Both the position numbers and the translations under genes were made by a program. A DNA stretch of 64,000 nucleotides from Comamonadaceae bacterium (GTDB lineage: Bacteria > Pseudomonadota > Gammaproteobacteria > Burkholderiales > Burkholderiaceae_C). Below, piece by piece: positions 16,486 through 27,197 of the stretch. The notes beneath the pieces were generated by a model, which did no database searches, had not been told where the DNA came from, and saw only the letters and a program-made list of their open reading frames with translations. Where the stretch lies: positions 102,971 to 166,970 of the forward strand of contig JAACZV010000009.1 in assembly GCA_009996515.1 (NCBI GenBank). The letters are read 5' to 3'. The first letter of the stretch is position 1, and each line of letters opens with the position of its first letter.

Positions 16486-17907
16486 TCAGGGCCCGGCCTC
16501 GGCCGAGGTGTCGCAGTCCAGACAGGTCTCGATGGGCGGCGGCGGCAGGTGCAGGTCGTTGCCGAGCTGGCGCAGGGCCGTGCGCAGGCCTTCCTCGATG
16601 ACCGGGTGATAGAAGGGGCAGTCCAGCATCTGCTGCACGGTGTCGCCGCGCTGCACGCTCCAGGCCAGCAGATGGCCCAGGTGTTCGGCCGCCGGGCCGA
16701 TCATCTCGGCGCCCAGCAGCCGGCCCGTGCCGCGCTCGGCATAGACGTGCAGGCCGCCGCGGTTGACGAGCATCACGCGGCTGCGCCCCTGGTCGGCGAA
16801 GCTGACGCGGCCGGTGTCGAAGCCGCGCCCCGCGGCGACGAGCTCCGCGTGGCTGGCGCCGGCGATGGCGATCTGCGGCTCGCTGAAGACGATGGCCAGC
16901 GGCGCGCGGCGCGGACGATGGTGGACGTCGGGCCAGCGCGCCGCGTTGTCGCCGGCGATGCGGCCGGCGTCGGCGGCCTCGTGCAGCAGCGGCCGGTCGC
17001 TGCTGACGTCGCCGGCGATGAACACCGGCGAGTCGCCCCACTGGCCGGTGTGGCGGTCGATCAGCGGGTGGCCGCGGGCATCGCGCGGCAGGCCCAGGGC
17101 CTCCAGCCCCAGTCCATCGAGATTGGGCTGGCGGCCGGCCGTGCAGAGCAGCGCGTCGAAGCGTTCGCCGCCAAGGACGACTTCGTCTCCGTCCAGCGCC
17201 GGCTCCAGCGCGCCGGCCTGCAGCGTCAGCGGCAGCTCCTGGGCAAACAGCTGGCGGGCCAGCAGCTGCAGCTCGGGGTCGGTCAGCGGCCCGACGCGCT
17301 CGCCGCGGGCGAACAGGCGCACGCGCACGCCCAGCTTGTGCAAGGCCAGGGCCAGCTCCAGCCCGATGACGCCGGCCCCGACGACGGCCAGCGAGCGCGG
17401 CAGATCGTCCCAGTCGAAGACATCGTCGTTGACGAGCAGCCGCTCGCCCAGGCGCTCGCGCCAGCCCGCCGGCACGACCGGCCGCGAGCCGGTGGCGATG
17501 ACGACGCCGCGGGCCTCGACGCGCTGGCCGTCGACGTCCAGCGCGCCCGGGCCGGTGAAGCGTGCGCGGCCCAAGAGCCGGGTCGCCTCGGGCCAGCCGT
17601 TGACGGTGTCCAGCACGAAGCCGACGAAGCGGTCGCGCTCGCTGCGCACGCGCTGCATGACGGCGCGGCCGTCGATGCGGGGGGCCGCTGCCCGCACGCC
17701 GAAGCGATGGGCCTCGCGCACGGACTGGGCGGCCTCGGCCGCGGCGATCAGCAGCTTGCTGGGCATGCAGCCGACGCGGGCGCAGGTCGTGCCGTAATGG
17801 GCCGCCTCGATGAGCAGCACGCGGTCGGTGTGCACCCGCGCGGCACGGTAGGCCGCCATGCCGGCGGAGCCCGCGCCGATGATGGCCACGTCGCAGGAGA
17901 GGGTCAT
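16486..17907 (-). CDS. Dihydrolipoamide-dehydrogenase-like flavoprotein disulfide reductase
   Basis: 473 aa from MTLSCDVAIIGAGSAG at 17907. FAD motif GAGSAG (residues 11-16), redox disulfide TCARVGCMPSK (Cys42 and Cys47), NAD motif GAGVIGLE, second FAD motif FIAGDVSSDRPLLHEAADAG, and dimer-interface FYHPVIEEG with the His-Glu pair. True lipoamide dehydrogenases read GGTCLNVGCIPSK, so this is a divergent group member. It ends with an extra CLDCD segment that could be a second redox-active pair. No alpha-ketoacid dehydrogenase genes are adjacent. Confidence 0.85.
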   Translation of the reverse strand: MTLSCDVAIIGAGSAGMAAYRAARVHTDRVLLIEAAHYGTTCARVGCMPSKLLIAAAEAAQSVREAHRFGVRAAAPRIDGRAVMQRVRSERDRFVGFVLDTVNGWPEATRLLGRARFTGPGALDVDGQRVEARGVVIATGSRPVVPAGWRERLGERLLVNDDVFDWDDLPRSLAVVGAGVIGLELALALHKLGVRVRLFARGERVGPLTDPELQLLARQLFAQELPLTLQAGALEPALDGDEVVLGGERFDALLCTAGRQPNLDGLGLEALGLPRDARGHPLIDRHTGQWGDSPVFIAGDVSSDRPLLHEAADAGRIAGDNAARWPDVHHRPRRAPLAIVFSEPQIAIAGASHAELVAAGRGFDTGRVSFADQGRSRVMLVNRGGLHVYAERGTGRLLGAEMIGPAAEHLGHLLAWSVQRGDTVQQMLDCPFYHPVIEEGLRTALRQLGNDLHLPPPPIETCLDCDTSAEAGP

Positions 17908-17963
17908 GACAGCATCCTGAGGACTGGGTTGCCTAGGATAGCCCCCGGGGTCGACGCCCGTTC

Positions 17964-18917
17964 TCAACGCCCGTTGAGAGGGCGTCGCGCCGCCTCCTCG
18001 CGCAGGCAGTGCAGCATCAGCTCGGCGCCGGGCGAGAGCTGGTGGCCGCGGCGGGTCACGATGCCGTAGACGTCCATGCGCAGGCCCAGATCGAAGCCCA
18101 GCACCTCCAGCAGGCCGGTCGCCAGATAGGGCTTGACCAGTTCCACGGGCAGGGCCGAGACCATGTCAGACTGGCCCAGCAGGCTGGTGATGACGGGCAG
18201 GGACAGCGTCTCCACCGTCTGCTGCGGCTGGCCCAGGCCGGCCGACAGGAACAGGGCGGTCAGGCGGTCGCGCAGGATGCTGCCGCCGGGAGGCAGGATC
18301 CAGCTCTGGCCGGCCAGCTCCGCCAGGCTGAGGTCATCACGCCCGGCCAGCGGATGGCCGGCGCGCACGACCAGGCAATGGGGCTCGTCGGTCAGCGGCT
18401 CGAAGCTGAGCTGGGCGGCGGACTCGCTGTCCAGCACGCGGCCGATCACCAGGTCCAGCTCGCCGTTCTGCAGGTGCTGGATGAGGAGCTTGCTGGTGTC
18501 CACCGACACGGCCACGTGCACGCGCGGCTGGCGGGCCTTCAGCAGCGTAATGGCCGCGGGCAGCAGCGTCGTCGAGGGCGTCAGCACCGCGCCCACGGAC
18601 ACCCGGCCCGACAGCCCGGACAGCAGCTCCATGACCTCCTGGTGGCCCGCGTCCAGTTCGGCCAGCGCCGCACCGGCGCGGCGGATCATGACCTCGCCAT
18701 ACCAGGTCGGCGCCACGCCGCGCGGCAGGCGCTCGAACAGCTTGACGCCCAGCGCGTGCTCCAGGTCGGACAGAAGCTTGGACGCGGCCGGCTGGGTCAG
18801 GTGGGCGGCCTGCGCGGCATGCAGGATGGAGCCGTGCCGCCCCAGCTCCACCAGCAGCACGAGCTGGCGGGTCTTGAGGTGGGAGCGGACGAATCGATCC
18901 GAGCGCGGGTCGGTCAT
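17964..18917 (-). CDS. LysR-family regulator of the galactose operon (GbpR-like)
   Basis: 317 aa. The N-terminal winged helix (about residues 15-75) contains GSILHAAQAAHLTQPAASKL, followed by a LysR co-inducer domain. It resembles the sugar-responsive LysR proteins (GbpR type) that activate sugar-binding-protein genes. It is encoded at the distal end of the minus-strand operon that starts with dgoD, 18 bases after the sugar dehydrogenase gene, so it is probably autoregulated with it. A LysR-type dyad upstream of dgoD (29320-29338) is a candidate target. Confidence 0.85.
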   Translation of the reverse strand: MTDPRSDRFVRSHLKTRQLVLLVELGRHGSILHAAQAAHLTQPAASKLLSDLEHALGVKLFERLPRGVAPTWYGEVMIRRAGAALAELDAGHQEVMELLSGLSGRVSVGAVLTPSTTLLPAAITLLKARQPRVHVAVSVDTSKLLIQHLQNGELDLVIGRVLDSESAAQLSFEPLTDEPHCLVVRAGHPLAGRDDLSLAELAGQSWILPPGGSILRDRLTALFLSAGLGQPQQTVETLSLPVITSLLGQSDMVSALPVELVKPYLATGLLEVLGFDLGLRMDVYGIVTRRGHQLSPGAELMLHCLREEAARRPLNGR

Positions 18918-18935
18918 GCGTGGTGTCTGCTGGCG

Positions 18936-19703
18936 TTACTCGTGATAAAGCTGGGAACGGCCACCGTCGATGAGGATGTCGGTGGCATTGATGAAGCGGG
19001 CCTCGTCGCTGGCGAGGAAGAGGGCGGTGTAGGCCACTTCCTCGGGCGTGCCGATGCGTTTGCAGGGCAGCAGCTCGACCTGGCGGGCGACCTCCTCGGG
19101 CGGCAGGCCGGCCAGCCATTCGACGACGCGTTCGGACAGGATCAGCCCCGGCGAGATCGAGTTGACGCGCACGTTGCGGGCCGCGTACTGGATGCCCAGC
19201 GCCTTGGTCAGGCCGATCAGCGCATGCTTGGCGACCGGGTAGGGGAAGGCGTCGGGAACGATGCGGTGGCCGTGCACCGAGGCGATGTTGACGATGCTGC
19301 CGCCGCCGCCCGCCAGCATGCCGGGCAGCACCGCGCGGCTGCAGTGCAGCGCGCCTTCGAGGTCCACCGCGAAGCAGCGCTGCCACTGGGCGGCCGTCAT
19401 CGCCAGCGGCTCGGCGAAGACGTTCATGCCGGCGTTGTTGACCAGCACGTCGATAGTGCCGAAGCGCGCCGCACCGCGCGCGGCCATGTCCTGCACGGCG
19501 GCCTCGTCGGCGACGTCGGCGGCGGCGAACAGGGCGCTGTCTTCGCCCAGCTCGGCCAGCAGCGCCTCGCTCTGCGCCGAGGCCGCCAGATCGTTGAGGA
19601 TGACGCTGGCGCCCTCGGCGACGAACAGCCGCGCGACGGCCCGGCCTATGCCCTGGCTGGCCCCCGTCACCAGGGCCACCTTGCCGTGCAGCCGTGCCCC
19701 CAT
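18936..19703 (-). CDS. SDR sugar dehydrogenase (probable galactose/arabinose 1-dehydrogenase)
   Basis: 255 aa, NAD(P)-dependent. Cofactor motif TGASQGIG (about residue 14), NNAGMN, catalytic SVHGHRIVPDAFPYPVAK giving YPVAK. It lies four bases after the araH-type permease in an operon that also holds a lactonase, DgoD, DgoK and DgoA, so its likely job is oxidation of D-galactose (and perhaps L-arabinose) to the lactone. Substrate is inferred from context; the family alone does not fix it. Confidence 0.82.
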   Translation of the reverse strand: MGARLHGKVALVTGASQGIGRAVARLFVAEGASVILNDLAASAQSEALLAELGEDSALFAAADVADEAAVQDMAARGAARFGTIDVLVNNAGMNVFAEPLAMTAAQWQRCFAVDLEGALHCSRAVLPGMLAGGGGSIVNIASVHGHRIVPDAFPYPVAKHALIGLTKALGIQYAARNVRVNSISPGLILSERVVEWLAGLPPEEVARQVELLPCKRIGTPEEVAYTALFLASDEARFINATDILIDGGRSQLYHE

Positions 19704-19707
19704 CGCG

Positions 19708-20697
19708 TCAGGCTCGGCGCTCGCCGCGCGTCTTCAGCTGGTCCAGCAGCACGGCGGCCAGCAGGATGAGGCCGCGCACCAGGTACTGGTAGAACGCGTC
19801 GACGTTGAGCAGGTTCATGACGTTCTCGACCGTGCCCATGATGAGCACGCCGATGACGACGCCGAAGATGCGCGCCTTGCCACCCTGCAACGACACGCCG
19901 CCCAGCACGCAGGCCGAGATGACGTCCAGCTCGAAGCCGGTGGCCGCGTTGGGCTGGCCGCTGGTGATGCGGGCCGACAGGATGAGCCCGGCCAGCGCCG
20001 TGACGACGCCTTGCAGCAGGAAGATCCAGACGCGCAACCGCTCCACGCGCACGCCGGCCAGGCGGGCCGCCTCGGGGTTGCCGCCTATGGCCAGCGCGTT
20101 GCGCCCGAAGACGGTGTGGTTGAGCAGCACGCCGAAGATCAGGAAGCAGGTGGCCGTCATCCAGATCGGCAGCGGCAGGTTCAGCAAGGTGGTGTCACCG
20201 AAGGAGATGAAACCCTCGTCGGCAATGCCCACCGCCTGGCCCTGGGACACGATGAAGGCCAGGCCGCGCACCATCAGCATGGTGGCCAGCGTCGCGATCA
20301 GCGCGTTCACGCGCAGATAGGCGATCAGCACGCCATTGCCCGCGCCAATCAGCGCGCCGGCCAGCAGGCCGCTGCCTATGGCCAGCGGCACGCTGCCGCT
20401 GCGTTCCAGCACGATGGCCCCCAGCACGCCGGCGAAGGCGATGGTCGAGCCCACCGAGAGGTCGAAGTCGCGCGAGGCCAGGCAGAACATCATCGTGCAG
20501 GCCACCATGCCGATCTGGGCGACCGACAGCAGCAGGCCCACGATGTTGGCCGCGGAGAAGAAGTTCTCCACCGAGAACGCCAGCACGACGAAGAGCAGGG
20601 CGTAGCCCAGCGTCATGCTGTGCTCCTTGAGCAGGGCGCGGGCGGGGGAGGTCATGGCGGGGCGAGTGTCGGGTTGGGGCAGGGAGGTCGTGTTCAT
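19708..20697 (-). CDS. araH: AraH-type sugar ABC permease
   Basis: 329 aa with 8-10 hydrophobic segments and strong similarity by eye to E. coli AraH: GMVACTMMFCLASRDFDLSV, NALIATLATMLMVRGLAFI, FGRNALAIGGNPEAARLAGV and ISACVLGGVSLQGG are near-identical blocks. ATG 20697 is used; a TTG at 20703 overlaps the araG stop. Imports sugar with AraG and AraF. The surrounding enzymes suggest galactose as a substrate as well as, or instead of, arabinose. Confidence 0.93.
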   Translation of the reverse strand: MNTTSLPQPDTRPAMTSPARALLKEHSMTLGYALLFVVLAFSVENFFSAANIVGLLLSVAQIGMVACTMMFCLASRDFDLSVGSTIAFAGVLGAIVLERSGSVPLAIGSGLLAGALIGAGNGVLIAYLRVNALIATLATMLMVRGLAFIVSQGQAVGIADEGFISFGDTTLLNLPLPIWMTATCFLIFGVLLNHTVFGRNALAIGGNPEAARLAGVRVERLRVWIFLLQGVVTALAGLILSARITSGQPNAATGFELDVISACVLGGVSLQGGKARIFGVVIGVLIMGTVENVMNLLNVDAFYQYLVRGLILLAAVLLDQLKTRGERRA

Positions 20698-20699
20698 GG

Positions 20700-22229
<1,530 letters not shown>

Positions 22230-22230
22230 G

Positions 22231-23214
22231 TCAGAGGCCCATTTGCTTCCGGATCTCGGCCTGGTTATGGCGCGTCATCAGCGTGCCGCTGGTCAGCGTG
22301 ACGGGCGGCGGCGCCTTGCCGGCCGTGGCCCATTCGTACACGGCGACGGCGGTCTCGTAGCCATGGCGCTTGGGGCTGATCAGCACGGTGCCGAAGAAGC
22401 CGGTAGGTGCGGCCTTGGAGAACTCGTTGAGCGCCGTCTGGCTGCCGCCTATGCCTATGCCCACCATCGCGTCCTGCTTGATGCCGCGCCCCTCGGCCGC
22501 ACGCACGGCGCCCAGCACGGCTTCGTCGTTCAGGCCGAAGGCCACCCAGCGCTTGAACTTGGCGTTCTTCGTGAACGCGATGTTGGCGGCGTTGAAGGCG
22601 CTCTCGGTATCGGTCTTGGCCTGCGGCGCGTCGACGAGGTTGCCTGCCGGCAGGCCGGCGGCCTTCAGCGCGTCCAGCGCGCCCTGGGTGCGCTCGCGGG
22701 CGGTGGGGAGCTGGTCGAAGGCCACGCGCAGCGCGCCGACCTCGTCGAGCTTCCAGCCGCGCGCCTTGATCTCCTCGACCAGGCCTTGCCCGGCCTGCTT
22801 GCCGATCTCGTAGGCCGAGATGCCCATGTGCGGGATGTCGGCGATGGGCTTGCCCGCGCCGTCGACGAGCTGGTCGTCCACCGACATGACCTTGAGCTTG
22901 TGGCGCTTGGCCGCGCGGTTGACGGCCACGCCCAGCTTCACGTCCGGCGCGCAGATGACGAAACCCACCGCTTTCTGCGCGGCCAGGTTGTCGATGGCCG
23001 CCATCATCTTCTCGCCGTTGGGGATGCCGATCTTCACCAGCGTGAAGCCCTTGTCCTTGGCGGCTTGCTCGGCAAAGCGCCATTCGTCCTGGAACCAGGG
23101 CTCCTCGGCCTGCTTGACGAGAAAGCCTATCTTCACCGGGTCCGCGGCGTGCGCGGCGAAGGGTGCCGCGGCCAGCAGGGCCAGGGTCAGGGCGGTACGT
23201 CGTTGCATGGTCAT
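22231..23214 (-). CDS. araF: AraF-type periplasmic sugar-binding protein
   Basis: 327 aa with a signal peptide ending AAHAA. Blocks match Ara[79 protein letters not shown] with the final TRHNQ. GAGGAG lies five bases before the ATG. It delivers an aldose to AraGH. Arabinose and galactose share the ring geometry recognised by AraF, so binding of galactose is plausible. Confidence 0.93.
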   Translation of the reverse strand: MTMQRRTALTLALLAAAPFAAHAADPVKIGFLVKQAEEPWFQDEWRFAEQAAKDKGFTLVKIGIPNGEKMMAAIDNLAAQKAVGFVICAPDVKLGVAVNRAAKRHKLKVMSVDDQLVDGAGKPIADIPHMGISAYEIGKQAGQGLVEEIKARGWKLDEVGALRVAFDQLPTARERTQGALDALKAAGLPAGNLVDAPQAKTDTESAFNAANIAFTKNAKFKRWVAFGLNDEAVLGAVRAAEGRGIKQDAMVGIGIGGSQTALNEFSKAAPTGFFGTVLISPKRHGYETAVAVYEWATAGKAPPPVTLTSGTLMTRHNQAEIRKQMGL

Positions 23215-23223
23215 GTCGTCTCC

Positions 23224-24132
23224 TCAATCGTCGAACAAGGTGTCGGGCACACCCAGGCCCGGGCTCAGCCGCAGGCCGAACAGGCTGCCGGACAGCGGCT
23301 GCGCGGCCAGCGCGTCGCGGTCCAGCTCGGTGCGCGCGGTGGTGAGCATCAGTTCATCCAGCCCCGGCCCGCCGATGGCGGGGCAGGTGGCATGGGCGGC
23401 CGGCGCGGTCAGCACCTGCATCAGCCGGCCCTCGGGGTCGTAGCGGGCCACGCGGCCGGCGCCCCACTGGGCGTTCCACAGGCAGCCCTCGGCGTCGATG
23501 ACCGAGCCGTCGGGCCAGGCATGCGGGCTGTCCATCTGCGTGAACAGCCGGATGTTGTCGACCTGGGCGGTCTCGGCGTCGTAGTCGCACTGCTGGATGC
23601 GCTGGGTCAGCGTGTCGCAGAAGTACATCGTGCGGCCGTCCAGGCTGAAGCAGATGCTGTTGGCGATGGCCACGGCCGGCAGCGCGAGCCGCCGCAGGCC
23701 GTGCTGCAGCGAGTACTGGTAGAAGCTCGCGATGGTCGAGATGGGCTGGCGGTCGCGGGCCTCGTTGAGCGTGCCGAAGACGAAGTAGCCGCGCCGGTCG
23801 GTGCGGCCGTCGTTGACGCGGGTGCGCGCCTCGGCGGCATCCACCGCGGCCAGCGTCTGCAGCTGGCCCAGTTCCAGATCGTCGCCGAAGGTCGCCAGCG
23901 CCAGGCGCTTGGCCAGGCCCAGCAGCACGCGGCCGGAACGGCAGTGGGCGAAGCTGCCCAGGCGGTCGGGCAGGCGGCAGAGCTGCGGCCGGCCTTCGCC
24001 GGGGCGCCAGGCGTAGAGCGTGGCCGCCTCGATGTCGGTCCACCACCAGCGGCCCTCCCGCCACAGCAGACCCTCGCCCAGCAGCGCGCCCTGAGGCAGC
24101 ACGAGGTCGAGCGCGTCGTTCTTCATCGGCAT
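23224..24132 (-). CDS. SMP-30/gluconolactonase-family sugar lactonase
   Basis: 302 aa, six-bladed propeller of the SMP-30/LRE family. GEGLLWREGRWWWTDIEA carries the first metal-binding Glu, and RVNDGRTDRRGYFVFGTLNE and PHAWPDGSVIDAEGCLWNAQ carry the Asn and Asp ligands. In this operon it would open galactono- or arabinono-lactone made by the sugar dehydrogenase. Starts at ATG 24132, with a short GAGG site upstream; ATG 24126 is possible. Confidence 0.88.
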   Translation of the reverse strand: MPMKNDALDLVLPQGALLGEGLLWREGRWWWTDIEAATLYAWRPGEGRPQLCRLPDRLGSFAHCRSGRVLLGLAKRLALATFGDDLELGQLQTLAAVDAAEARTRVNDGRTDRRGYFVFGTLNEARDRQPISTIASFYQYSLQHGLRRLALPAVAIANSICFSLDGRTMYFCDTLTQRIQQCDYDAETAQVDNIRLFTQMDSPHAWPDGSVIDAEGCLWNAQWGAGRVARYDPEGRLMQVLTAPAAHATCPAIGGPGLDELMLTTARTELDRDALAAQPLSGSLFGLRLSPGLGVPDTLFDD

Positions 24133-24139
24133 GGCGGCC

Positions 24140-26536
24140 TCAGGGGGCGATGGCCACGCGGCGCACCATCAGTAGCCGCGCGCCGCGCAGTTCGGCCACC
24201 TGGGCCTGGCCTTCGGCGAAGGCCGGGCGGTGCGCGGCGTCGATGTAGATCGGCGCGTCGGCGCGCAGCGGCAACACGTTCAGGCTCAGCGTCGCGCCGG
24301 GTTGGAGCGCGAACTGGCGCAGGCCGATCTGCCAGGCCTGGCCGTTGTAGTACCAGTCGTCCAGCATCCGCGTGCCCGCGAACAGCCGGCCGATGTCGCC
24401 GACGAAATCCAGCTCCAGCAGCACGTCCTCGGCCTTGGTCGGGAGCGCCGCAGGCAGCGTCAGCGACCAGCTCGCCGCCGCGGCGAAGGCTTCGGGAACG
24501 GGCTGCAGCGCCGCGCCGGCCAGGCCGCCCGTGAGCACGCGCGGCGCGCTGCGGGCTTCGCGGGTCGCGCGGATCTGCAGCGCCGGCTGGGCGGTGTCGC
24601 CCGCCAGCTCCAGGCGCTGCATGAGGCCGTCCTGCCGCACCTGCAGCCCGGCCGCGCGCGGCTGGGGCAGGGCCGGGAAGACGGCGGCGCGCAGCGGCCC
24701 CGGACCGGTGCCGCGCAGCTGCAGCCGGCCGTCGGCCACCCAGGCCTGCTGCTCGCTGAAGACCAGGCGGCGCTGGCCGGCGAGGTCCAGCACGCTGAGC
24801 TGCGCCAGCTGCTCGGGCGCCAGCAGCAGCAGGCTGATGGCGCGGCCGTCGCGGCTGCCGATGCGCTGCAGCTGCGCGGTGCCGGGCGTCAGCGTCCGCA
24901 CGCCGTCGGGCAGCGCGAACTCCGCGGGGATGCCGGCCGTGGCGGCGAAGACATGCACGAGGCCCTGGGCGCCGGCGTCCACGCGCGTGACCGGTTGGGC
25001 CGTGGCATAGCGCAGCGCGATGCCGTCCAGCTCGAGGTTGAGCGGCCAGATGAAATAGGCGCCGCTCGGGATGTCGACCGGCGTGCTGGGCAGCGTCACG
25101 CTGCCGCCGGGCAGCTGCACCTCGAAGCGCACGCCGGTCTGGGCCGGCATCGCGTACTGGCGCACATGGTTGTTGAAGAACAGGAAGCCGCTGTCGCCCG
25201 CGGCGCGCACCGACCAGCGCGGCGTCTGCAGGTCGGCGTGCGTGGCCGGCAGGCGCTCGGGCTGGCGCACCGTCATCGTCGCCAGCCGGGGGCCGTGCTC
25301 GTGCAGGAAATAGTGGAAGGGGCGCAGCCGGGTCAGCACCGGGCGCTGCTGGCCGTCGGGGCCCAGCGGCGCCTGGAAGTCGTAGCTGATGCGCGGCGTG
25401 TCGTTGTAGCCGCCGCTGAGCGTGCTTTCCTCCAGCCCCGTGCCGCCGGCACCCGGCGGGTTGCGGCCGCCGTGGAACATGTAGTAGCCCAGCAGGTTCA
25501 CGCCCGAGCCGATCTGCACCGGCAGCATGGCGGCGATGTCGTCCGGCGAGACCAGCGTGCGGCGGCGGTACATGGCCGGCAGGCCGGGGCCGTACTCGGC
25601 GCCGAGGAAGGGCACCTTGTCCTTGTCGGTCTCGGCGGTGCCGGGGCCGTGGGAGCGGGTCTGCGCGCCGAGGTCGCCGCTGACGCGGGTGCTGAAGCGG
25701 AAGGCGTGCGTCTCCTTCGGCGGCAGCTCCTGGGTGCTCCTGGCCCAGGGCTCGTCCGGGTAGCCGCCGAACACGGGCAGCACCTCGCCGGACGGGTAGA
25801 CGGCGCCATCCCAGCCGGTGACGGTGTACAGCGGCACGTCCATGCCGGCCTTCAGCGCTAGCGCCTTCAGCGTGCGGATGTGCTGCTCGCCGCGGCCGGG
25901 GCCGCGCAGGTTGTACTCGTTCTCCAGCTGCACGCCGATGACGGGGCCGCCGTCCTTCCACAGCAGGCCCTGGAGCTGGGCGCCGATCTCGGCGTAGAGG
26001 CGCTCGACGTGGCCCAGGTATTCGGCGTCGTCGCCGCGCGTGGGCATCTTGTCGACGACCCAGTCGGGGATGCCGCCGTAACGCGACTCGCCATGCACCC
26101 AGGGCCCCAGGCGCACGAAGACCTGCAGGCCCGCGGCCCGGGCCAGCTGCACGAAGCGGCGCAGATCACGGTTGCCGGCCCAGTTGAAGGCGCCGGGCTG
26201 CTGCTGGTGGTGGTTCCAGAACACATAGCTCGCGACGATGTCGATGCCCGCGGCCTTCATCAGGCGCAGCTGGGCATTCCACTGCTCAGCCGGCGCGCGG
26301 CTGTAGTGGTACTCGCCCATGACGGGCAGCCAGGGCTGGCCGTCGCGCAACAGGTACTGGCTGTTGGCGGCCAACGTGTGCCCCTGCGGCGAGCGCGCCG
26401 TGCCCAGCTTCAGGTGGCCCGTCTGCGGCGCGGCGGCCGCGGCGCGGGCATCGAGCTTGAGCAAGGTCTGGGCCGAGGCTGCAGGGGCCAGGGCGGCCAG
26501 CAGCAGCGCCACGCCGAGCGCGCGGATGCGATCCAT
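24140..26536 (-). CDS. Secreted GH35 beta-galactosidase
   Basis: About 798 aa with a signal peptide (MDRIRALGVALLLAALAPAA). GH35 catalytic domain: GEYHYSRAPAEQW, GPVIGVQLENEYN with the acid/base Glu (about residue 207), and VPFLGAEYGPG with the nucleophile Glu (about residue 314). Beta-rich domains follow, as in bacterial GH35 enzymes with jelly-roll tails. ATG 26536 is preceded by GGAG; ATG 26557 lacks a site. It releases galactose from galactosides (plant galactan, lactose) outside the cytoplasm for the AraFGH-type importer encoded next to it. Confidence 0.93.
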   Translation of the reverse strand: MDRIRALGVALLLAALAPAASAQTLLKLDARAAAAAPQTGHLKLGTARSPQGHTLAANSQYLLRDGQPWLPVMGEYHYSRAPAEQWNAQLRLMKAAGIDIVASYVFWNHHQQQPGAFNWAGNRDLRRFVQLARAAGLQVFVRLGPWVHGESRYGGIPDWVVDKMPTRGDDAEYLGHVERLYAEIGAQLQGLLWKDGGPVIGVQLENEYNLRGPGRGEQHIRTLKALALKAGMDVPLYTVTGWDGAVYPSGEVLPVFGGYPDEPWARSTQELPPKETHAFRFSTRVSGDLGAQTRSHGPGTAETDKDKVPFLGAEYGPGLPAMYRRRTLVSPDDIAAMLPVQIGSGVNLLGYYMFHGGRNPPGAGGTGLEESTLSGGYNDTPRISYDFQAPLGPDGQQRPVLTRLRPFHYFLHEHGPRLATMTVRQPERLPATHADLQTPRWSVRAAGDSGFLFFNNHVRQYAMPAQTGVRFEVQLPGGSVTLPSTPVDIPSGAYFIWPLNLELDGIALRYATAQPVTRVDAGAQGLVHVFAATAGIPAEFALPDGVRTLTPGTAQLQRIGSRDGRAISLLLLAPEQLAQLSVLDLAGQRRLVFSEQQAWVADGRLQLRGTGPGPLRAAVFPALPQPRAAGLQVRQDGLMQRLELAGDTAQPALQIRATREARSAPRVLTGGLAGAALQPVPEAFAAAASWSLTLPAALPTKAEDVLLELDFVGDIGRLFAGTRMLDDWYYNGQAWQIGLRQFALQPGATLSLNVLPLRADAPIYIDAAHRPAFAEGQAQVAELRGARLLMVRRVAIAP

Positions 26537-26578
26537 GGATGGCGTCTCCGGGGTCATGAGTTCTTGGGGCGCGCAGCG

Positions 26579-27196
26579 TCAGAGCGCGCGCCAGGCCTGC
26601 ACGAAGGCGCGCGCGCGCTGACCCACCTCGGCGGCGGCCATGCCGGGGGCGTACAGCGCCGAACCCAGGCCGAAGCCGGCGGCGCCGGCCTGGCGGTAGA
26701 CGGCCAGGGTCTCGGGCGTGATGCCGCCCACCGGCAGCAGGCGCAGCTCGCGCGGCAGCACGGCACGCATGGCCTTGACGACCGGCGGCGTGATCAGCTC
26801 GGCGGGAAACAGCTTGACCGCATCGGCCCCGGCCTGCAGCGCCGCGAAGGCCTCGGTGGGCGTGGCGGCGCCGGGGATGCAGGCCAGGCCGCTCGCCTTG
26901 GCCGCGCGGATGACGGCCACGTCGGCATGCGGCATGACGATGAGGCGGCCGCCGGCGCTCTGCACGTCGCGCACCGCATCGACGCTGAGCACGGTGCCGG
27001 CCCCGATCAGCGCGTCCTCGGGCATGCGGCGGGCGAGGCGGCCGATGGAGTCCAGCGCCTGCGGCGAGTTCAGCGGCACCTCGATGACGCGAAAGCCCTC
27101 GGCGTAGAGGGCGTCGGCCACGGCCTCGACCTCGTCGGGCCGGATGCCGCGCAGGATGGCGACGAGCGGGAGTTGTTGCAGTGCCGGGTCCAGCAT
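26579..27196 (-). CDS. dgoA: 2-dehydro-3-deoxy-6-phosphogalactonate aldolase
   Basis: 205 aa of the KDPG/KDPGal aldolase fold. ILRGIRPDEV carries the catalytic Glu region, FRVIEVPLNSPQALDSI is the DgoA form of the motif, and DAVKLFPAE holds the Schiff-base Lys. Makes pyruvate and glyceraldehyde 3-phosphate from KDPGal. The ATG is one base beyond the dgoK stop. It differs clearly from Eda at 9.2 kb. Confidence 0.94.
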   Translation of the reverse strand: MLDPALQQLPLVAILRGIRPDEVEAVADALYAEGFRVIEVPLNSPQALDSIGRLARRMPEDALIGAGTVLSVDAVRDVQSAGGRLIVMPHADVAVIRAAKASGLACIPGAATPTEAFAALQAGADAVKLFPAELITPPVVKAMRAVLPRELRLLPVGGITPETLAVYRQAGAAGFGLGSALYAPGMAAAEVGQRARAFVQAWRAL

Positions 27197-27197
27197 G

